Assembly: GCA_949318235.1 (NCBI GenBank)
Contig: OX439132.1
Coordinates: 21,034,217 to 21,098,216 of the forward strand
Direction of reading: 5' to 3'
Source of the DNA: Ecdyonurus torrentis
Lineage: Eukaryota > Arthropoda > Insecta > Ephemeroptera > Heptageniidae
DNA length: 64,000 nucleotides
Part shown: piece by piece, positions 27,531-41,465 of the stretch
Layout: each line of letters begins with the position of its first letter
Position numbering within the stretch: position 1 is the stretch's first letter
The notes under the pieces: generated by a model
Databases searched by the model: none
What the model saw: only the letters and a program-made list of their open reading frames with translations
What the model was told of the DNA's origin: nothing
Made by a program: the position numbers and the translations under genes

Positions 27531-29049
27531 GTTTCTGCGGTTTCTCAGGCAAATATCGTACCTCGGAAATAGTTTGAGTGATATATACTAATAAATCCAA
27601 GTTAAGCAAAAAAGTTAATGAGGGTGACCTCCAAGCAATAAAAAGAGCACCGTGAACATAATTGACTTCACTAAATTTGAAGCTCTACTCGTTGTATGTA
27701 TGGTGATGTGACCAAATAAGGGAGACCAGGGGCGGGTTCACTTTGCCCCATTATTTATATTAATTCATGCTATAAAATTATAAGCCTTTTTGATAAGGAA
27801 AAAACTTGTGGTTTTCAACAACCCACGGTTAAAAGAAAAATAACTTTTGACTTTTAAGTATGAAATTATAGTTCATTAATTTGAAATAAATTTATGGTAT
27901 TATTTATTTGCTTGGTCGTGCCATCTTGTTATAGGCTTATAATTGTAAACGATAATTAACAATGTATAGTTTTAATTGTTATAGGAAAACAAAGTGAGGT
28001 TATTATTTTATATAGGTGTTGAGATTTTTACTTTTGAAATAAAAATTATTTTGTATTATCAATAATTTCTTGTAAGAAATCAGTTTTATTGTTCATGCCA
28101 AATAACATTTTTAATTTTTTATTATTATTATTATTGTTTTTGTTATGAAATTGTTATGTTATGAAATTTCTATGATAAATAATTATATTTTTATGCAGTT
28201 TAATTTACTCCAAAATTCAAATATTACTTCATGAATGTAAATAGGACAATACTTGCATTCATGTACGTGAGTTTTTTTTTATTGTACAGTAAATATTATC
28301 ATTTTAATTTTAATTAAAACTTCAATGCATTTCAACTGCTATCAGACAGAAATTGATAAAATAAACTAAAAACCAGAATATTCCGCAAAATTCTGAAACT
28401 CTAAAATCTTCAGCTATTAAAATAAATTTGTAGTATGTTTCTTTGATATTTAAACTTGGAACTTAACAAAATAATAAAAATTTTAATTTCAATTTAATTT
28501 ACATTTCCATCACGTAACCGGAACCTAAATAGAAATAAAAATATTTACATATAACTAACAATTTAAAGCCAGTTTCAAAGTTAGACGAAGTGACCATATA
28601 ATAAACAAATGTAGGTTTAACTTGTGGGATTAATAGAATTCAGATCAGAATCAATTAAAAATTTATTTTTTTGAAAATTAATATAAAAAAAATCAATTAA
28701 AGATATAAACTCTGATAATTAAATAAAAAAAATGTTAGAAATATGTAAGCGTATAATACAATTTAAAATTATACCATACAGTAATGAGTTTTATGCGATA
28801 TATATATAGTTTGGTTTTGATTTTAAGACAGCATGCATAAAATTTAAATTATCTGAAGATCATTTTGTTTGTTTATATACCTATATGCAAATCAAAAGTA
28901 TACGTGGGATTTTTTTTGAGTGTTTTATGTGACATTGGACATCTTGACCATGTTCACATTGTTGTCATGTAACACTCTATCTGATTAGAAGATGTGATAA
29001 CTATGATGACTTTTTATATAATTTTCATCTCGATTAATCGTGCAAAACA

Positions 29050-29176
<127 letters not shown>

Positions 29177-29570
29177 GACACCAATGTGCTTAATTTTGAT
29201 ACACTGTTTTATTACTTAAAAATACATATAAATATAAATAGAATATATAAAAAACTTTAATATGATTTTTAATTTTGTAGTTCACAACCCTTTTTTTACG
29301 TTTTTATTATTATTATTATTATTATTTTTTAAGAATTATGAAAATTTTATGATTAATTTTAAAAACATATATCAAAATGACAACATAAATATGTGAGGTA
29401 TTATAACTTTAACATAATATTATACATAGGAAATGTCAAGATGCAGCTCAACGTAAATTTAATGGCAAGGTACGGGATCGCCCTAACATATTTATATTTC
29501 CCTTACCGTATTATAATAGTATTTTAATATGTAATTGCACACAATATTATAACAAAAAATGTTACTTTAT

Positions 29571-29603
<33 letters not shown>

Positions 29604-29760
29604 TTGTTTGTGTCTATCTCATACAGTGTATGTATAAACATTGACGTGATTTTTGTCTCACGTTATCACTTGCTGTTCATCTCAATTTGTCGCAAAACGC
29701 CTCTCATCTCTCTCTCTTTCTCTCTTTCTCTCTCCCTTTCTTGCTCGCTCTCCTGCTATA
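29571..29760 (+). repeat. CT-rich compound tract
   Basis: A (CT)13 run at 29571-29597, and a second imperfect CT-rich stretch at 29700-29755. Confidence 0.85.
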
Positions 29761-30885
29761 TTCTTATACATGAGAGAGACCCACGCTTATTCACTCTCTC
29801 GCATATATACAAAACGTGGGTAGGTTTTAGGTAGGTAGCTTCTCCCAAACTGTAATTGTCCAGCTTTTCCCATTAAATTGTATGAAGACGAACGAACGAA
29901 CGTTTTTGTGAACATAAGGTTATGGCGTGTTGGTGTGTTTGGCCCGCCTCGCTATGCCTCCAACACAGCGCATCTCCGCGCCGCACCCGCACTTACACCT
30001 TTAAAGTTCAAATTAATATATTTAAATACATGAAAATAAACTTTAAATACATTACGATATACAAATTATTATGAAGCTAAAAAGTCAGTAAGGCTGATAT
30101 TTCAAAGAATCATTTTCCCATCTTAATAGATGCTTTTTTTTTTTTTTTTTTTTTCCAAATAATAATAATAAATAAGATATCTACATGTAGAGGATTTAGA
30201 CCATAAGAGAGAGAATTTTGAATACATAAGAGATAATATATAATAATTTAGTACTAATATTATTTCTGACAATATTTTCAATTTCAAGTTATGAGCTGAC
30301 AATTTAATAGATGTAAATTGTAGTCTGTGGAAAGATAAATATCTTTTTAAGTACTTCTTGTTCGCTGTTTAGCCATACATCTTTTTTTTTTCTTGTAGAC
30401 AGAAAAACTTTTTTGGCGTGCCACAGATATGCACATAAAGGATGAGCAAGCTATATATATTGAGTTCCTTTCATGTATTACATACATTGTAGACATTTTT
30501 ATTTACTACGAAAACTATTAAACTTTTGAGTATATAGTATATTCACTCAATGAACTACTTTTCAAAGTAATTGTAAATGTTTGAAGAAAAAAATTCGATG
30601 AATAATTTTGTTGAAGAACACAAAATATAATTTCTACAATTCTCCTGTATTTTACAAAGACAAAGGTATAACAAAAATCATAATAGTTAATCGCAATAGT
30701 TAATCCAAATTGATAAGGAGACTTTAACGATCTATCTATAAGATTATAATTTTTTCAATTCATTGTATATAGCAATTCAAAGCTCCATCAGCAATGGAAT
30801 GATGCCACTGATATATGAAATGATGCATTAAGACATGGCATATCCAAGCCTAATACATAGAAGGGCCGTACGGGTATACAGAATT

Positions 30886-30995
30886 AAGGTCCGCGGAAAA
30901 AAGGTCCTATACCTGTGCGCAGCTCGCAGACACGACGCTATACCTGTGCGCAAAGGCAGGTCCTTTTACCCGAAGGCCTTTTTTCCGCGGACCTT
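30886..30995. repeat. GC-rich hairpin beside the ACTAT array
   Basis: AAGGTCCGCGGAAAAAAGG at 30886 is inverted at 30976-30995. The loop contains two direct copies of CTATACCTGTGCGC (about 30907 and 30939). It is far more GC-rich than its flanks and ends 40 bp before the ACTAT array. It may be a small mobile element. Confidence 0.75.
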
Positions 30996-31035
30996 CTTTC
31001 AAACATTTGGATAACGTTGTTATTATACTATAAAG

Positions 31036-31380
31036 ACTATACTATACTATACTATACTATACTATACTATACTATACTATACTATACTATACTATACTAT
31101 ACTATACTATACTATACTATACTATACTATACTATACTATACTATACTATACTATACTATACTATACTATACTATACTATACTATACTATACTATACTAT
31201 ACTATACTATACTATACTATACTATACTATACTATACTATACTATACTATACTATACTATACTATACTATACTGTACTATACTATACTATACTATACTAT
31301 ACTATACTATACTATACTATACTATACTATACTATACTATACTATACTATACTATACTATACTATACTATACTATACTAT
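31036..31380 (+). repeat. (ACTAT) x 69 pentanucleotide array
   Basis: 345 bp of perfect ACTAT units with a single A-to-G change at 31274. The long reading frame across it is a by-product of the repeat, not a gene. Confidence 0.97.
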
Positions 31381-32559
31381 ACTCTAACTATTACTAAAAT
31401 TTTATTAAATAATTATTAAATGTAAGAATAAATTGTTATTTATTTGTTTTATTTATTTGCTCATCCATTGATTCATCTATTTATTTATCTATTCAAATAA
31501 AAAAAAAGTATATTAATCACAAGAAACATAGAATTAAAAGTAATACTTTGTTTTTTCCATCAGCAATGAAACGATAAATTTCCTATTTTCATATATGTAC
31601 GTATATATTATAATATAATTTGAAATATTACATTTCTAATGCATTCATGTCTACAACCTAATAATTATTACTAAAACTTATTGCTCAGACAGAGTATATT
31701 ATTATTATACACCGGATTTTGATATTCAGTACCATGTATGCAATATAATTGTATTAAACAACAGAACAGACATTATTATTATTTTTTGTAGCTTGAGGCA
31801 AATTAGAAGTAGAAAAAAAATCATCAAATTTAAATCAAGATGCGGGTTGCACCCTCTCTCGTCTCAATTTTAGTGGAATTTGTGTTTGTTGTCTGTAGTA
31901 AAGATCAGTCTAAAAAATTTCAAATTCAAATTGTTGCGATGTAGCGATATTATAGAATGGAAGAGAGTAAGAGTGAAATGCAAATTAGCTTATTATTTTT
32001 TTCCCCCAGACAATCTCAGCTAATCCTAGAGAAGAGAATAAAGCTATTGTATCAAATATTTCACCAAGGTAACACACCATAGAATTTTTATTTCTAACTT
32101 TTTTTTTTGTCCATGCACGCATTCCTAAGCAATTATTATTTTTATATACATTAATATTTTCGCAGTGTCACAGAAATTTTAGACTAAAAAATATAATCTC
32201 ATGCGCATCGTTTCCTATATATATATGCTATTGCGGGCATTTATATTACCAAAAGTTAACTTGAAAAGGATTAGCTTTTATATGCGTATTTTTAGATTAT
32301 TGAAGCGATTTAAAATTTGATGATCCAGAAAATAAACCTAAATCTACTCTAAATGAACAAATAATTATGAAATATTTGGTAGGCAATCAATTAGTTGTTT
32401 ATTAAAATAGCTGTAAATAAATGTATATCATGATATATGCTAATAATAATATAGATGTTAATACTCTGCAATATAACAGTACCAGTTTATTTGACATGTT
32501 TTCCAATAACTTACTCAAGTAAAATAATAATATAATAATTTCAATAAACCCGTTCCAAA

Positions 32560-32591
<32 letters not shown>

Positions 32592-32594
<3 letters not shown>

Positions 32595-32825
32595 AGAGTA
32601 AAATGCAATTCTGAATTGTTACAATAACAACAAAAAACATTTTGTAATATTTTATTTTTTATTATAAAGTAAAAATTTTATTTAAAAATTAGTATTTTAT
32701 TTTTTTTATTAATTTTATTTTGGTGAGGGTTAAGTCCAATTCTGAATCGTTACAATAACAACAACAACAAAACACATTTTGTCATATTTCATTTTTTTAT
32801 TACTAACAAAAGTAGAAATTTGATT
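32592..32825 (+). repeat. Imperfect tandem duplication
   Basis: Two units of about 100-130 bp share CAATTCTGAAT(T/C)GTTACAA and TTTTGT(A/C)ATATTT. The second unit has extra AAC triplets. Confidence 0.6.
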
Positions 32826-33903
32826 TTGCAATTATTTTTATTATTTTTTTTCCCTTGTTCTTTGGAAGATTTTCTAAGAATATCTTACAAATCTCTTACT
32901 CAAAACTCAAAAGCCACGTGATTTTTTTTTTTTTTTTTTTTTTTTTTACAATAGTGACCGGGTTTTAAAAAAAGTTTTGAAATAAGAGTAAGTGTCTATT
33001 TTTCTGCACATACAGTATTACTCATATATAAGGGCATACATGATACATATTGTTTAACAAGATCATTAATAAATTATTAATCAAAGTTTTGTTTCCGTAC
33101 AAGAAACTTTTCAATATTATTTACACTTTTTAAAATATATGCAATTTTTCTTTATAAGATTACTTTCAACTTTAATACTTCCATTGACTGTCTGAAAAAT
33201 GATTGTTTGACATGTCTACAGTTTTATATTTTCTGGCGATATGCTTTCTTAATACGAGACATTACTCACAATTTACATTGCTATATTTTTGAGACACTTA
33301 ATAATGTAAAATGTGGAAAAGTAAGAAATATGAATATTATTCATTGAAACTTTTATATTTGCACGATTTTGATCGCTATCACCTATTGTATATACAAAAT
33401 ATTAATCATTAGAAAAGTATAAATTTTATTGTATTCAAAGAATATGAATAATATAAATCAGTGCCCAAAATGACATACACTCACAAAATACCTAATATAA
33501 GAGCCATGTCATCTGAAATCCTAAATTTAAAGCAACGATATTTTTTTAGTTGCAATTAAAACATTTTATCTTAATTTTGATGTTTTTTGACTATTGATGA
33601 TAAAAAGTCAAGTCTGATAAACAGAAACATGTTGGTACCCATGTTGTGGTGTCAACTAAATAAAATTATCATTTTAAAATAAAATTACTGCTAATAAAAT
33701 TTACAATGATTTGAAGCAAAGATTTGAGTACTATAAGGTTCTATTGCTGCACCAAGTTTTTATTCTGTCTATCCTTACAAGTCTCTCTTGCTTGGTTGTG
33801 CTTGTTCTCCACTTGGTGCTCACTCGGCTAGCTATAGCAGGCGGCTTGGCCCACCTACTTGCGCTCGCTTACCTTTTCTCGCCTCAGATTATTATCATCC
33901 GCC

Positions 33904-33908
<5 letters not shown>

Positions 33909-33958
<50 letters not shown>
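33909..33958 (+). repeat. (CT)n microsatellite
   Basis: 25 CT units, preceded by about 190 bp of more complex sequence. Confidence 0.93.
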
Positions 33959-33961
<3 letters not shown>

Positions 33962-35556
33962 CTCTCCCACTCTACCTTAAATCTGTGGTGCGCCCTACAC
34001 TTTTTTACCTGAGGAGCAAAATATCATAATAATATTCAAAATTTAAATATGATTTTTTTTTTCTTAAAAAAATATGAATGTAATAAATTGTTCAATGAAA
34101 ATATAGACATTTCAATGAAAATTGTAATATGAGTTAACAAAGCGCAGGTGGATATTGACTTATACATTGCTGCAACTTCCTTCCTTCACTTTTTTTTTTC
34201 TTTTGTTTCTTATCATATATTTGTGTCCGTGTCTGCTCTTTACCATCCCAGTTAAATAACACAAGGAATTATTGTCATTTACATTATATGGCGCCTGTGT
34301 GAAAGTAATAATTGTACTCAATATAGTACAGCACAATACATGCGATAGTTATTGCAAAAGAAAGACATATAAATATATGAATGAATTTATACACTATTTT
34401 TTTTAAACAATTAAATATTTTTAGTAGTACTTATAATAAATTTACTATTATTAATTAATTAAAAATATATACATCCAATTACATATATTTTAGAATTTGG
34501 GTGAATTTTATTTATATTTACTTTTTTTTTTGTACAATCAGTGGTTTAAATGCATGATCATTGCTCACTTCAATATTCACATAATTAAAACTTAAAATTT
34601 AATGCAAAAATAAATTATTATATAAAATTTATTAGCTACATAAATAATAATAATAAAAAATACATCAAATCATTTATTATTATTACTTTTTTAAGATTAC
34701 AATCATTTTCAGTTATTTGAGAAAAAGTAAAAAAAACAACAACTTTTGTTTGGTTTAATTGAAGTTTTAATTATTAAAAGACGTGATATAATATATTTAA
34801 AGTAATTTTTTAACAGTTTTAATTAAAGTGATGTCTTCTTATATGTTAACTCGAGATTTATCAACTGTATATAATTCTGCGCACTAACTCTTGTTCATGG
34901 AAAAAAAAATCTAAAAATTATAAAAATTAATGTACTATATTTAATTATTTTTTAACCATTTGAAATCTTTTATAAAATCATAACCCATGAAGAAATTACA
35001 AGTTTTCTCCAATAATATACAAAATATATTTGTATACATTAAAATTTTGTGTTTTTAAAGCATAAAAAATATAAATTTTCTTCTGGTTATACTAAAACCT
35101 GTAAAGTAGGCTACATAATTTGACTCATACAAAGCAAAAGTCACTTTTACTCAAGTTGAAACGTATTTGGTATAACGTTACGTCGCATCTAAAGATGACA
35201 AAATTATTTGGGTGTCGATGGCCGCTCCCAAACATATACCCCTTCCACAAGAAAAACAACTTAAAGTATCAAAATTCAAAAACTTTATAACTTTTATTAT
35301 CGCCTTCTTTTGTCACAAAAAGAAAGTAAAATGTAATTTACATTACTGTTTATAACAAACAGTACTTTTTATATAGTTTCTAATTTTATTAATGAATTTA
35401 TTTTAAAAGTCATTAATTATATGTTTAATTATTTCTGATGTGAAGATATGAGATTTATTTAACTACATATCTTATACAAAATGTTACCCGTCGCAACACA
35501 CATGCCACATAATATGACCGTGGCCTGCACCCACATAATGTCAACAGTGTGCCACC

Positions 35557-35588
<32 letters not shown>

Positions 35589-37012
35589 ACTTCATAATAG
35601 AAGTGTTAAAAAATATATATGGGAATATGTCCTTCGGATTTTTATATAACATGGAAAAAAATGTCATTTAAAAGATATTTTTCTTATATATAAGTTTTCT
35701 TATATTATAAATATTTTAAAATGTGCTACGAAATAATGGTTCATTTTTAAAAGAAACAGCAAATACATTTTATTTTATACAATATTATACTGCATTATTA
35801 TCTTTTTCCATTTTGCATCGCTCGTTGAAATCTCTGAATGGAATCATTGATTTTATTTTTTCCCAGAATAATGAAGTGTGTTTTCAAAATTCTCTCTTTA
35901 AAAAAATCAATGTTTGTTTTTTAATTTTTTTTTTTTTTTTTGTATTTTTTTTCTTTTTCACAATTAAAATAACTTTTGTCCAATTTGAACAGTTTTGGTC
36001 TATATTCTTTCTTGACATTATTTAATATGCTGCATGCTTTTAATTACAATTTTTTTGTATTATTATTATTGAATACTCACAGTAACTTATACGTATGGTA
36101 CATATTATTATGTATTTAGTTTTTTATATGCTTATCATAATTTCTATAGACTAAAAAATTTATTGCTACGAGCATGATATACAGATTTGATCGCTTCTTT
36201 ATGTTAGTCGGGCATGTATATGAAATAATGCAGTATATAAGATGCATATAGGTAGATAATTGATGTGCAGGCAAGCAAAGGCAGGCAGTCCTGCTCGTAC
36301 GCCTTGGGCCAGGGCTGGGTATGCTTATATTATGTTATAGCTTTGCTGCTGCGGTTGCTTCTTTGGTGATGCTGAAAGTCATTGAGTTGCTCCCCAGAGT
36401 TGATCGCCTCGCACATCAATGAATGAAAAACAATAACACACAGGTAACCTTTATCAACAATTATCTTGTAATAATTGTAACTTCTTTGATTGATGGATTT
36501 ATTTATTTCATAATTATTTATTATGAGTATATTATATAGCAATCATGTAAGTTAATTATCACAAATAATCTTGATATACAGTATATGATTTTTATACTCT
36601 TTTTGAATTCTGAACTCTGAAAATTTTTTATTATAGAGACAGTTTTTGTCTTCGATCTGCAGCTTTTGTAATTTCATCGAAAATGAATTAAAAAAACATT
36701 TTCATCGATTAATTATATAATATAGAGCCATAAAATGTAAATATTTATTATTTGATACTATTGTTATTATTATTTTTTAATTACTACATATTTTAAATTG
36801 GCTTATTTTAAGTAGGTACAATTTTACTTTCTTATTTGTTAGTGACGTTTGGTGAGTTGATCGACGTGTTACCTGGCGAGAATGTTCGAGCCTTGCAAGT
36901 GTTGCTGACTGAATGGAGCACCCACTCCCACCGCAATGCGTGGGTCTTATTGCGATCTCCTCTTGTGGTCCAGCCTCCTAAACCAGTCGCAGCATCAGCC
37001 CATTCATACAAC

Positions 37013-37016
<4 letters not shown>

Positions 37017-37095
<79 letters not shown>
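37017..37095 (+). repeat. (CT)n microsatellite
   Basis: About 39 CT units at the edge of a 175-bp stretch of balanced base composition (36840-37015). Confidence 0.95.
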
Positions 37096-37098
<3 letters not shown>

Positions 37099-37690
37099 CA
37101 CAAACACACTATGCATTTCACATGCACTCATTCAATTTAATGGGAACCCTATTTATTAACTATTTATTATAATATGTTTCCATGACAATTTAATATTATT
37201 AGAACCATATAGACAATACATAATTTTATTTACTTTATTTCTACTTTTATTTTCAGTTCCAAAATTCAATACACCATCCATATAATTGTAAAACTATTGT
37301 ATAATTACTCAGTATAGATACCCTATAACTACATACTCCTATTTGTAACTTTATTGTGTCAATATTATTTATTTTAAAACATTTAAACATTTATTTTAGG
37401 ATTATAGTTTATTGTTTACCAAACGTATACAGTTACGAATATACTAGATTATTATTTATTTTCATTAAGTAATCAATATTTGGTGAACACTGATCAGTGG
37501 TCTGATATGTTATACTGTGTTATGACTTCCTATCGCATAATTTCAATAATTTCACTCGACGTAATAAAATGCACGACCAGTAGCTTAATTATCTTCCCCC
37601 TGCCCTCTACAAATCCCAACTATTACTCTCAATGACTTTAATAAGCTTGCTTTTACAGGTCCACTTTGGTACGCCACTCATATACTTTAC

Positions 37691-37745
37691 GGTGGCGCCA
37701 CTTTTGATTGACAGATGGCGCTAAATTTAGTGTCGCGTGACGTCA
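37691..37745. promoter_or_regulatory. Two insulator-like GGCGC cores next to a palindromic CRE
   Basis: GGTGGCGCCAC (37691-37701) and AGATGGCGCTA (37713-37723) resemble insect CTCF core sites, and TGACGTCA is at 37738-37745. The function is inferred from motif similarity only. Confidence 0.35.
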
Positions 37746-38232
37746 CGACGAGGTCAAGTGGTACCACCTACATTGTGACCCAACCTTGTGGACCATCAAG
37801 TAACTTATTAAAATAGTAATGTATTATGTGGCACCATGTATACTTCAATTGCAAGCAACTGTATGAATGTTGTTTGTTAGTACACATAGATATAGAACGT
37901 CTAAATCCAATATTTAATAGAGATAAACCTATAGAAAGAACTGCAGTTACAGCTTGGATAATCATTGTTAATTGTTATACATATTGCATATGCCTAATTT
38001 GTAATTATTTATGGTCCTATTATAGCTATACGATTTATATAATTTTATTTTGTTCTGAAACATTTAAATACAAACAACTTGCTCGTGGCTGGTGCAATTA
38101 GTGGCGACTGTAAGTTTGGGACGTAAAGGAGTTGGAGAATGTTGTGGTCTGAGGAACTACTAAACTGTGATAAACTGTGATGCGACTGGTAAACTGATGC
38201 AAGTTTAATTAACTAAATACACTACCAATTGA

Positions 38233-38513
38233 AAATGAATGAATGAATGAATGAATGAATGAATGAATGAATGAATGAATGAATGAATGAATGAATGAAT
38301 GAATGAATGAATGAATGAATGAATGAATGAATGAATGAATGAATGAATGAATGAATGAATGAATGAATGAATGAATGAATGAATGAATGAATGAATGAAT
38401 GAATGAATGAATGAATGAATGAATGAATGAATGAATGAATGAATGAATGAATGAATGAATGAATGAATGAATGAATGAATGAATGAAGGAATGAATGAAG
38501 GAATGAAGGAATG
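38233..38513 (+). repeat. (AATG)n tetranucleotide array, about 280 bp
   Basis: Perfect to about 38486, then interrupted by GAAGG variants at the 3' end, as expected for decay at an array edge. Confidence 0.97.
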
Positions 38514-39454
38514 GGTAAATAAATAGATAATTTTTTAACAATTATCTTTCATTGTTATATTAAAATGATAAATATTATACACATAACAGAAAATGAAAGA
38601 ACCATCATTACTTATTTTAACATTAATCAAAATATTTGAATGTGATAAATGACTGATATTTCAATGATCAATTATTATAAAAATAATAATAATATTAAAA
38701 CGTTTGTTAGAAACATATTTGAATTTTCTGCATTGACGTGGAGTGGGTTGACTAGCGAAGTGATGTTACTTTGCATACAATGATAGCGAGGAGTGTATAG
38801 ATCGCGTGTCTAACATTCGATGTTTAAAAAAAAACGAACTTTCAGGCAGGATAGACGCATAAAGAAAACAACAAACTGTTGAATTTAATTTACTTCGTAG
38901 GTGGCATTATCTTCTTGTTAACACGAGTAAGCTTGATGTTATGTTTTATACCTTATATATTACTATGGATAGCAAAAGGTATTCATCATGAAAGACGTGA
39001 CAGCCAAAGGACAGATCAATAAGGTTGGACGATCAACTGTGACAGATATATAAAATATTAATAAGAATATATCCTATATCAATTCCAAGGAACTTCGTAT
39101 ATAATAATATAAAATGATGAATATATCCGCAAATAACAATTTACTAATAATTTAAATTTTTTTTTTTTTTTTTTTACATTTTATGTTTTATTATACTCCT
39201 TATATAATCACCATATTACATTACTGATCAATTATGTTCTGGTGTCACAAATTGTTTAATTAAATTATGGCATGTGCGATCAAGTGAAATTGAGTTTCAT
39301 AATTGACAGTTTATACATATATAGGATATAGGTATACCTCACATTACACGATACAATAAATTTGATTGTTTGGAAATTTATTGCACCGGTGAATATGACT
39401 TCAATGGTTATTTCTAATGCAAATTATATAGACTAAATTTCATATAGAGCATAC

Positions 39455-40783
39455 AATTCGCTCCGAAAGCGGAAAAAATGGTCCGAACGCGTTGGGACCA
39501 AGTATGAGGCTTCGTAACGCGAAATTCGTGTTGGGAGCATGGTAAATTTAATCCCAACGCGTTGAGATCAAGTTGAAAATTTTCAACGTAACGGGATCAA
39601 ATTTGAAATCTTATGACGCGTTAGGAACATACATAATTGTTCTCAATGCGTTGGGACAAAAATTGAAATTTCACAACGCGTTTCGGTACAATAATATAAA
39701 ATATGTGTATAAAATATCACCAAAGAAATGAAAATAAAAAACAAACGATAATTAAAGTAATATAATTTTTTAAAGCAAAATTTTTCAAATAAAAAAAAAA
39801 CTATTTTTTATTAAATAAAATAATCGAAATCCGAAAAGCAACTTTTCTCAATTAAAAAAAAAAAAAAAAATTATGTGACGACTTGAGACTTTGCTATTAT
39901 TACTCATGTAAGTCATGTATTATTATTATGCATGCTTCTGTATTGTTTGTATTTTTATCTTAAACTTATACATTTATAATTACTTTACTTGAAACCGTTA
40001 TCCACTCACATTATTATTTTCGCACCAACAATACACGCCAATTATTTAAATTCAAACATTTTTTTAACATATATTCTGATTCCAACGACCAACGACTGTA
40101 ATGAAGTTATAAACTATATTATGTTTTCCGCACAGAGAAAAACACTCAACTGAACGGTGTATGAGAAAAATATATCGGTATATTGTTATCGCTGGATAAA
40201 ATAAGGTAGAATTGAACTTTGAACCAATGTATGAGGAAAGTAGTCAATAGATTAATTTTGTTAGCATATGAAATAAATATTTTTACTTTTTCTTTATTTA
40301 AGATCAGTTTAAAATGAGGCGTGTTCTCTCTCTCTCTCTTTCCTTTTCTTCGACAGAAGATACCTTGCAAATATTTGAGTTGAGAAAAATTGTTAATATT
40401 CGACTTTTGATTATTTTATTAAATAAAATAATAGTTTTTTTTTTAATTTTAGCTATAAAAATAAAGACACTTTATATTGCTCTAATTCGTTTGTTTTTTT
40501 ATTATTTTTATTTATCTGGTGATATTTTATACACATAATTATATTATTGTACCGAAACGCGTTGTGAAATCCCAAATTTTGTCCCAACGCATTGAGAACA
40601 ATTTTGCATGTTCCTAACGCGTCATAAGACTTGAAATTTGATCCCGTCACGTTGAAAATTTTCCATTTGATCTCAACGCGTTGGGATTAAATTTACCATG
40701 CTCCCAACACGAATTTCGCATTACGAAGCCTCGTACATGGTCACAACGCGTTCGGACCATTTTTTCCGCTTTCGGAGCGAATT
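39455..40783. mobile_element. 1.33-kb foldback element with about 400-bp inverted arms
   Basis: The outer ends are inverted copies beginning AATTCGCTCCGAAAGCGG. The first 240 bp of each arm (39455-39693 and 40548-40783) contain repeated AACGCGTT-type cores spaced a few tens of bases apart. Inverted similarity continues inward through AT-rich sequence to about 39870 and 40370. The central 500 bp include a short CT tract (40325-40340) and no credible transposase. Such structure is typical of non-autonomous foldback/MITE-like elements that depend on an enzyme supplied elsewhere. Superfamily unknown; no clear target-site duplication was identified. Confidence 0.85.
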
Positions 40784-41400
40784 CGCTTCTGGAAGCTAAC
40801 ATATATATAACTGTCCAGAAAAAAAAAAATCTTTACGATAGGAAACGTGATACTAACAATTGGTCAAATAAATTTAATGACGCTATCACGAATATAACAA
40901 TCAACATTTTCAGCTTTCTGATTCTTAACTAGATATTATAGTCCTGTAACTCTTTACTATACGTCCGAGTCTGATGCGAGTGATGCGAACTATCGTAATG
41001 AATAATTCTCTAAAACGCGATCCATATTTATAATGATATGAAACTGAATGCGATACAAACCGAATGTGCAATGAATGCGATGAAGTAAAGTTACTCCACT
41101 GGACTTCTTTTATATTCAAATAATTCAAATTCAAATTACTCAGTTTCAATACTAATTCTTATTCAATAATATTCTTACGTAAGACAGAGTAATAATGTCA
41201 ATGATCATAACATTCATAAATGATGCCATGGAATATATATGATATAATAATATATGTCAATCAAGTTATCCATGTGCATTTTAAATTTATTAAACAGATA
41301 AGTGACATATAATTATGTTTAGAATACAATTAGTATCACATTTGACGCGCTACGATTATTATTTACAAATTTATAAAAATAATGAAAAAACAAGATCTAA

Positions 41401-41465
41401 TGCCACGTGCTTTGACATTTTGACACGTGATGTGACACGTCTAAGTCACGATCAAGTCACGCGCA
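41401..41465. promoter_or_regulatory. Cluster of CACGTG and GTCACG motifs
   Basis: CACGTG at 41404 and 41424, a CACGTC at about 41436 and two GTCACG near 41445 and 41457, all within 65 bp. Confidence 0.3.

Larger units (their letters stand above)
31385..37685. other. Gene-free stretch
   Basis: AT-rich. It holds the tandem duplication at 32,592, CT tracts at 33,909 and 37,017, poly-T/A runs (32,563, 32,924, 35,558), and balanced-composition patches at 33,710-33,905 and 36,840-37,015 that could not be linked to any known protein. Confidence 0.5.

Noticed and set aside
27301..27609. Arg/Glu and Ser/Leu repeat proteins, also at 2224, 9478, 15666, 28994, 33711, 36832 and 42306
   Set aside because: All arise from GA/CT microsatellites read in open frames on either strand; the flanking residues are not shared or conserved.
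31036..31380. CRISPR-like array
   Set aside because: There are no spacers; it is a pure tandem pentanucleotide in a eukaryotic genome.
30915..31397. 160-aa frame of repeated YTILY
   Set aside because: It is a product of the ACTAT array. All frames of a stop-free 5-bp repeat stay open.
36836..37015. Protein-like frame before the CT tract
   Set aside because: It starts at TTG, has no splice sites of quality, and the opposite strand is equally open. Likely an effect of balanced composition.
38209..38541. 110-aa frame of repeated SFIH on the minus strand
   Set aside because: A product of the AATG array.
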